Shown: piece by piece, positions 44,397 through 49,454 of the stretch
Layout: each line of letters opens with the position of its first letter
How positions within the stretch are numbered: position 1 is the stretch's first letter
NCBI GenBank assembly: GCA_033875315.1
Contig: JANRJG010000019.1
Span: 1-49,454 of the forward strand
Source: Candidatus Methylacidiphilales bacterium
Lineage (GTDB): Bacteria; Verrucomicrobiota; Verrucomicrobiia; Methylacidiphilales; CAZTYG01
Direction: 5' to 3'
DNA: 49,454 nt
Program-made: the position numbers and the translations under genes
The notes under the pieces: generated by a model
What the model saw: only the letters and a program-made list of their open reading frames with translations
Databases searched by the model: none
Told to the model about the DNA's origin: nothing

Positions 44397-45166
44397 ATCA
44401 GATTTCCCCCCCCCAGATAAGCCCGGATCACATCGGGATTTGCACGGATCGAGGCCGGTTCTCCCTCGGCCAGCATCACGCCATGATCCAATACCAGGAC
44501 ACGGTCTGAAATTTCCATGACCACTTTCATGTGGTGTTCGATAAGCAGGATGGCCAGGTCGCGGCGGCGCAGGGTGGATATCAACTCGATGATCCCATTG
44601 ACCTCGGAAGGATTCATGCCGGCACAGGGTTCATCCAGGAGCAGGACCCGGGGCCGGGTGGCCAGGGCACGGGCTATTTCCAGGCGCCGTTGCATCCCAT
44701 AGGCCAGATCACGGGCGGGTGTTTCTCCCTGTCCTTCCATTCCCACCAACGCGAGCCATTCATGGGCTTCTTCGAGGTGGGCGGCCCGGCATCGCCGGAA
44801 GCGAGGGGTGCGCAGGAGAATGTCCCAGGGGGCGAGGGTGGTGTGGTGGAACTGGCCGACCAGGATGTTTTCCAAGGCGGACATCTCGGGGAAAAGGCGG
44901 ATGTTCTGGAAGGTGCGGGCGATGCCGAGATGGCAGGCTTTGTGCGGGGCCAGGCCGGTGATGTTGCGGCCGTCGAACTCGACCCGTCCCCGGTCCGGGC
45001 GGTAGATGCCGGTAAGGCAATTGAAGAGCGTGGTCTTGCCGGCGCCGTTCGGGCCGATGACGCTGAGGAGGGAGCCGGGCCGGGCCTGGAGGTCGATGGC
45101 GTCGATGGCCTTGAGTCCACCGAACGATTTGCCCAAGCCTTGGGTGGTGAGGAGGGGTGCGCTCAT
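44393..45166 (-). CDS. livG: LivG, branched-chain amino-acid ABC ATPase
   Basis: The 257 residues show GPNGAGKTTLFNCLTGIYRP, the LivG insert GIARTFQNIRLFPEMSALEN, AYGMQRRLEIARAL, LLLDEPCAGMNP and a C-terminal VIRAYLG end. It is the partner ATPase of LivF. It overlaps livM by four bases. Confidence 0.95.
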   Translation of the reverse strand: MSAPLLTTQGLGKSFGGLKAIDAIDLQARPGSLLSVIGPNGAGKTTLFNCLTGIYRPDRGRVEFDGRNITGLAPHKACHLGIARTFQNIRLFPEMSALENILVGQFHHTTLAPWDILLRTPRFRRCRAAHLEEAHEWLALVGMEGQGETPARDLAYGMQRRLEIARALATRPRVLLLDEPCAGMNPSEVNGIIELISTLRRRDLAILLIEHHMKVVMEISDRVLVLDHGVMLAEGEPASIRANPDVIRAYLGGGNLI

Positions 45167-46368
45167 GCCTCCCCCTTGATTTCGTGGGCCCGGCGGGAAC
45201 TGCCAAGGAGACCCTGGGGCCTAAGCAGCATCATGGCCACCATGATAATGCCGAAGAGCAGGAGACGGTATTCCGAGAGGGCCGGAAGCTGGTCGCGCAA
45301 GAGGGTCGGCACCAGGTAGAGAATGGCCGCGCCCAGAAGCGAACCCGGGATGCTCCCCAGCCCGCCCAGGATGACCATGGCCAGGACCATGACCGACTGG
45401 TCGAACGAACAGGCGGCCGGGTCAACGAAGCCGATGAAGGCGGCGTAGAGCACTCCGGCCAAAGCGGCGAAGGCGGCACTGAGGGCAAAGGCCAACAGCT
45501 TCATCCGCACCACGGGGATGCCCATGCAAGCGGCGGCGGTCTCGTCCTCGCGGATGGCCACCCAGGCTCGGCCGATGGCGGAGTGGTAGATCCGACGGAC
45601 CATCCAAGCCGACAAGGCGACGACCAACAAAACGAGCAGGTAACCCACGAGGGGGCCGGAAGCCGGGCCGACGGGTTGGATTTTTGAGGCGGCATCGATG
45701 CTGATCCCTTTGTCGCCGCCGGTGATTTCCAGATTGCGCATCAATTCACGGAAGCTCTCGGCGAAACCCAGCGTCACGATGGCCAGGTAATCGCCGCGCA
45801 GGCGCAGGCAGGGAAGCCCGACAAACCATCCGATCGCGCCTCCCAGGAAAAAAACCACCGGTGCGGCCATCCACCAAGACAGACCGGGCAGAAGGATCTG
45901 GCCGACCGCGAAGGCATAGGCCCCGAAGGCATAAAATCCCGCGTAGCCCAGCACAAGCAGGCCGGCCATACCCACGGTGATGTTCAACCCCAGGGCCTGG
46001 ATCATGAACAGCCCGGCAAAAACCCCCATGGTCAGGTATTTGGGTCCGAGCCAGGGGGCGACAGCAACGAGACCCAACATAAGCATGGGCGTGAAAAGAC
46101 GGTTATGCCCGCAAGCGCATGTCCATTCCCATCCCTTGGAAAAAACCGCCCTGGCCGGGGTCCAATAACGCAGCAAACAAACCGCCAGTACACTCCCGGC
46201 CACCGGGGCCAGGTCGCGGAAAAAGCGCAGGGCGGCGTCCCCCCCCCAAACAGTGGTGACGTTGCCGGAATTGTAATCATAGCGGAGCTTGAGCCAGAGG
46301 AAGGGGAAGGTGATGAGGAACAACCCGGCCGCTCCGAGGACTCCGGGATGTTGCCACCAGCGCTTCAT
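45163..46368 (-). CDS. livM: LivM, branched-chain amino-acid permease
   Basis: This 401-residue polytopic permease has the family landmarks IQALGLNITVGMAGLLVLGY, GLPCLRLRGDYLAIVTLGFA and RAWVAIREDETAAACMGIPV. It pairs with LivH to form the transport channel. An N-terminal extension of about 100 residues carries two extra helices and a CACGH segment in a connecting loop. Spacing to livH is three bases. Confidence 0.94.
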   Translation of the reverse strand: MKRWWQHPGVLGAAGLFLITFPFLWLKLRYDYNSGNVTTVWGGDAALRFFRDLAPVAGSVLAVCLLRYWTPARAVFSKGWEWTCACGHNRLFTPMLMLGLVAVAPWLGPKYLTMGVFAGLFMIQALGLNITVGMAGLLVLGYAGFYAFGAYAFAVGQILLPGLSWWMAAPVVFFLGGAIGWFVGLPCLRLRGDYLAIVTLGFAESFRELMRNLEITGGDKGISIDAASKIQPVGPASGPLVGYLLVLLVVALSAWMVRRIYHSAIGRAWVAIREDETAAACMGIPVVRMKLLAFALSAAFAALAGVLYAAFIGFVDPAACSFDQSVMVLAMVILGGLGSIPGSLLGAAILYLVPTLLRDQLPALSEYRLLLFGIIMVAMMLLRPQGLLGSSRRAHEIKGEA

Positions 46369-46371
46369 CGC

Positions 46372-47283
46372 TCAGGCCTTTTCCGCCACCCGCTCGCCCA
46401 GCAGTCCACGGGGCCGCAGGATCAAGACCACCATGAGGATGAGAAAGGTGGTGCCGTCTTTCCAGTCGCTGCCGATCCGGTAGCTGGTGAGGTCCTCGGT
46501 CATGCCGATGATGAAACCTCCGAGCACCGCCCCCGGAATGTTGCCGATGCCGCCGAGAATGGCCGCGGTGAAGGCCTTCAACCCCATGCTGTAGCCGGAG
46601 TCGAAGCGGAGCACGCCCTGATACATGGCCACCATGACGCCGGCGGCCGCGGCCAGGCCCGATCCGAGGACGAAGGTGAAGGCGATGACCTTGTTGACCG
46701 GCACGCCGACCAGGGCGGCCATGCGCTGGTCCTGGGCGGTGGCCCGCATGGCCAATCCGATGCGGGTGCGGTGGATGAGGAGGAAAAGCCCGCCCATGAG
46801 GAGCAGGGAGGAAACCAGAATGACCGCCTGGAGCAGGGATACGGAAGCCTCGGCGCCCAGGGGGAGGGGAATCCGTGTGTCGGCCAGCGGGCCGCTGTCA
46901 AAGCGCGGGAAGTCGATCTTGTCCTTGCTGACACTGAGCCAGATGAAATTCTGCAGGACAATGGACAGGCCGATGGCGCTGGTCAAAGGGGCCAGGATGT
47001 GGGCCCGGCGCAGACGACGGTAGGCGATGCGCTCGTTGGCATAACCGTAGGCCGCGGCCAGAAGGATGGCCAGCACGGCACCTATCACCAAATTGACACC
47101 CAACACCGGGCCCCAGAGCGTGGAGAGTACCCCGATGGCGAACACGGCGGCGAACATCCCGATCATGAAGATGTCGCCGTGGGCGAAGTTGATCATCCCG
47201 AGGATGCCATACACCATGGTGTAACCGAGCGCTACCAGGGCGTAGATCGCCCCGCGGGCCAGACCGTTGACAAATAAATCCAT
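46372..47283 (-). CDS. livH: LivH, branched-chain amino-acid permease
   Basis: The 303 residues match LivH/UrtB: LVALGYTMVYGILGMINFAH then GDIFMIG, RATAQDQRMAALVGVPVNKV and GIGNIPGAVLGGFIIG. It forms the channel with LivM. It starts three bases after livK on the minus strand. Confidence 0.95.
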   Translation of the reverse strand: MDLFVNGLARGAIYALVALGYTMVYGILGMINFAHGDIFMIGMFAAVFAIGVLSTLWGPVLGVNLVIGAVLAILLAAAYGYANERIAYRRLRRAHILAPLTSAIGLSIVLQNFIWLSVSKDKIDFPRFDSGPLADTRIPLPLGAEASVSLLQAVILVSSLLLMGGLFLLIHRTRIGLAMRATAQDQRMAALVGVPVNKVIAFTFVLGSGLAAAAGVMVAMYQGVLRFDSGYSMGLKAFTAAILGGIGNIPGAVLGGFIIGMTEDLTSYRIGSDWKDGTTFLILMVVLILRPRGLLGERVAEKA

Positions 47284-47286
47284 GGA

Positions 47287-48405
47287 TCAGGGGGCGGCGG
47301 GGACGAATTTCCCGTCTTGGACGGTCCAGATGATGTAGTTGGTCTGGCGCAGGTCGCCCTTTTCATCGAAGGACACGGGACCGAGCGATGTTTCAAAGGT
47401 TTTGGACCGCAGGACTTCCGCCACTTTCGCGGCTTCGGTGGTTCCAGCGGCGGCCATGGCCTGGAAGAGCACGTTGGCGGCCTCATAGCCATAGATGGAG
47501 TACGGACCCTCGGGACCGAAGCGGGCACGGTATTTTTCCAGGAAACCCTTGGCGGCGGGGATTTGTTGGAAATCGGGACCGAAGGTCAGGTAAACGCCAC
47601 TGGCTTTGTTTCCGGCCGTGTTGAGGAATTCCTGCATGATCGTGCCATCGCCGCTGAGGAAAGGCATGTCCGAACCGCCGTCGCGCAACTGCACCAGCAG
47701 GGGCCCGGCCTGGCCATACATCCCCCCCCAGAAAACCGCCTGTGCCCCGGAAGCGCGCACGGCGGAAAGGGTGGCGCGGAAATCCATTTCCTCCCCGCTG
47801 ATGCCGGCGAAGAATCCAACCTTTCCTCCCAGGGCTTCAAAGGTTTTCTTCACTTCCTCGGCCAATCCCTGGCCGTAGGCGGTCTTGTTGTGGAGGACGG
47901 CGATGGTTCCCGCCTTCAGGGTGTCGCGCGCATAGCGGGCCGCCACCACGCCCTGCTGGTCATCGCGCCCGACGATCCGGAAGAGCGAACGGAATCCGCG
48001 TTCGGTGACGGTGGGATTGGTCGAGCCGGGTGTGATCTGCAGGATGCCGTTCTGTTGGTAAATCTCAGAGGCCGGGATGGTGCATCCGCTGTTGAAATGG
48101 CCGATGACGGCGGCCACCCCTTCCGAGACCAGCTCCTGCGCCACGGCCACCGCTTGATTGGGTTTGCCCTCGTCGTCGCGGGACACGGCCACGATTTTTT
48201 TACCGAGGAGTCCGCCCTTTTCGTTCCATTCATCGATCGCGATCTGCGATCCATAAAACATGGTGGTGCCGATCTGTCCATCGGAGCCCGTCTGGACTCC
48301 GGCCAGACCGATCTTGAGGGTGGAATCCGATTTCTGGCATCCGGCTGCTCCGAGAGCAAGAAGCAGACAAAGTATGGGAAAAGGAGCCTTCACGGGTGAT
48401 TTCAT
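47287..48405 (-). CDS. livK: LivK, substrate-binding lipoprotein
   Basis: This 372-residue periplasmic binding protein has a lipoprotein signal (LLLALGAAGC, lipid-modified cysteine about 23). The type I binding fold shows IGLAGVQTGSDGQIGTTMFY, GVAAVIGHFNSGCTIPASEI, ITPGSTNP and FRIVGRDDQQG. It captures the substrate for LivHMGF. Leucine-type amino acids are most likely, but amide or urea variants share this layout. It is first in the operon and diverges from amt. Confidence 0.93.
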   Translation of the reverse strand: MKSPVKAPFPILCLLLALGAAGCQKSDSTLKIGLAGVQTGSDGQIGTTMFYGSQIAIDEWNEKGGLLGKKIVAVSRDDEGKPNQAVAVAQELVSEGVAAVIGHFNSGCTIPASEIYQQNGILQITPGSTNPTVTERGFRSLFRIVGRDDQQGVVAARYARDTLKAGTIAVLHNKTAYGQGLAEEVKKTFEALGGKVGFFAGISGEEMDFRATLSAVRASGAQAVFWGGMYGQAGPLLVQLRDGGSDMPFLSGDGTIMQEFLNTAGNKASGVYLTFGPDFQQIPAAKGFLEKYRARFGPEGPYSIYGYEAANVLFQAMAAAGTTEAAKVAEVLRSKTFETSLGPVSFDEKGDLRQTNYIIWTVQDGKFVPAAP

Positions 48406-48706
48406 CCCTTGCTTGTAAAGTTTAGGACCGGTCGGGTCAACTTTTTCAAATCAACCGGACGTCGAAAGCCCCCCTGTGAAGCGATTTGGGAGCGGGTGGG
48501 CATAGGCCCCGGACATGGGCTTGAAGTGGATCCACGTCCAAGTTGGCATTGCTTTTGCTTATCATTCTTCATGCTCGATACAAACCAGCCCGGATCTGCG
48601 GCTTTCCGCTGCGATAACCGTTTGGGCCGGATCGTGCGCAGGGTGACCACATCACGGGTGTGATGGGGGATATCCCGGAAACAAACAACCCAGTTAGGAA
48701 TCCACT
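48406..48706. other. Divergent livK-amt intergenic region
   Basis: These 301 bases hold no gene. They contain the sigma-54 promoter match for amt at 48543-48559, and they must contain the leftward livK promoter, for which I see no clear boxes. The untranslated leader of amt would be about 135 bases. I see no riboswitch-like fold by eye. Confidence 0.6.
48543..48559 (+). promoter_or_regulatory. Sigma-54 promoter of amt
   Basis: TTGGCATTGCTTTTGCT matches the -24/-12 consensus YTGGCACGRNNNTTGCW at all fixed positions except two in the centre. GG (48545) and GC (48557) are the required 12 bases apart. It points toward amt, whose ATG is 148 bases downstream. This fits nitrogen-limitation control through NtrC-like activation. 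Confidence 0.75.
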
Positions 48707-49454
48707 ATGTTGAAAATCAAGATCGCGGCATTGGCTTTGGCCATGTCGTTCATGGCCGGGACCGGCATGTTGCCGGCCCAGGAAAGCACACCGGCCGCCC
48801 CGGCCGCGGAAGCCGCTCCCGCACCCGAGGCGCCCCCCACCCCGGAACAACTCGCAGCCCGCATCGCCGACCTCGAAACTTATTTCGGGAATGTGGCCCC
48901 CTCGGGCGACGGCAAACTGGCCGGAGTGGCCGGTCCCGGACACAACGGCTTCCTCATGGTTTGCGCCGCGTTGGTGCTTTTCATGACTCTGCCCGGCCTG
49001 GCCCTTTTCTACGGCGGCCTGGTTCGGACCAAGAACGTCCTCAGCGTGCTGGCCCAGTGTCTCGGCATCGCCGGTCTGGTCACCATCCTTTGGTACGTCT
49101 GCGGGTTCACGCTGATTTTCGGCGAACACCCTGCTGAAGGCGCACCTGCTTGGGCTCCTTATTTCGGCAGCCTGAAATACCTTTTCCTCGATGGCGTGGG
49201 TGCCGCACCCAACACCAACTACACCGCCTGGCCCTCCTGGTCCACCTTCTCGATGTACCAATTGATGTTCGCCATCATCACGCCGGCCCTCATTATTGGT
49301 GCGATCGCGGAACGCATGAAGTTTTCAGCCGTTCTGCTTTTTGTCACCATCTGGATGTTTGCTGTATATTTCCCCCTTGCCCACATGGTCTGGGGAGCGA
49401 CAGGTCTCATGAACGGTGTCTGGAATGCGGAAGCCACGATTCCCTCCATCGACT
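48707..49454 (+). CDS. amt: Amt ammonium transporter (3' end beyond window)
   Basis: The first 249 codons are visible. A signal peptide (MLKIKIAALALAMSFMAGTG) and an alanine- and proline-rich linker with a short helix precede the channel. Amt landmarks are LPGLALFYGGLVRTKNVLS, the extracellular gate aromatics, IGAIAERMKFSAVLLF and FPLAHMVWG with the first pore histidine. It conducts ammonium into the cell. AGGA lies eight bases before the ATG. A cleaved N-terminal signal is known for AmtB, but the long linker is unusual. A PII gene often follows; that part lies outside. Confidence 0.93.
   Translation, partial: MLKIKIAALALAMSFMAGTGMLPAQESTPAAPAAEAAPAPEAPPTPEQLAARIADLETYFGNVAPSGDGKLAGVAGPGHNGFLMVCAALVLFMTLPGLALFYGGLVRTKNVLSVLAQCLGIAGLVTILWYVCGFTLIFGEHPAEGAPAWAPYFGSLKYLFLDGVGAAPNTNYTAWPSWSTFSMYQLMFAIITPALIIGAIAERMKFSAVLLFVTIWMFAVYFPLAHMVWGATGLMNGVWNAEATIPSID

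Overview
This window is GC-rich, Gram-negative-type chromosome. The likely host is a Verrucomicrobiota-like bacterium. That rests on a PEP-CTERM/exosortase apparatus, outer-membrane beta-barrels next to a multihaem cytochrome, small GIY-YIG genes beside a tRNA, and intergenic palindromic repeats. No rRNA or marker gene is present, so the assignment is an inference.

Layout. 1-1111 is a small accessory patch: the start of an IS630-type transposase, a long palindromic repeat, three copies of a GIY-YIG gene (one intact, one truncated, one decayed) and tRNA-Gly(GCC). 1173-3654 holds a VOC-fold protein, an unknown membrane protein, a possible very small membrane peptide with a terminator, and a methyltransferase. 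3804-11945 is a complete high-affinity potassium uptake locus: kdpFABC plus an extra 27-residue membrane peptide on the minus strand, diverging from kdpDE. 11942-21732 is a four-gene minus-strand operon: an outer-membrane beta-barrel, a ten-haem cytochrome with an LVIVD propeller, a duplicated GlcG/HbpS protein and ResB. It looks like a porin-cytochrome electron conduit with its own maturation factor. 21948-27669 is a TetR-TolC-RND efflux operon without an adaptor gene. 27822-30356 holds a FadL-type porin, an SDR enzyme and a cyclic-nucleotide-binding protein.

31725-38814 is the most interesting part. A PEP-CTERM protein and a TPR protein diverge from a CreB/CreC-like two-component system. 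That system is followed by a VIT/von Willebrand A protein with its own PEP-CTERM-like tail, overlapped by an exosortase whose C-terminal part resembles EpsI. Five TTCA[T/C] elements, four of them spaced exactly 11 bp apart, lie upstream of the VIT gene and match the layout of the E. coli CreB target. The region looks like a self-contained dedicated exosortase system, parallel to the proteobacterial dedicated sortase systems.

39084-49454 is housekeeping: a Prc-type tail-specific protease, a YlbF-family protein with a cysteine-rich tail, a two-gene ABC exporter, a complete livKHMGF branched-chain amino-acid (or urea/amide) importer, and an Amt ammonium transporter cut by the window end, preceded by a strong sigma-54 promoter match.
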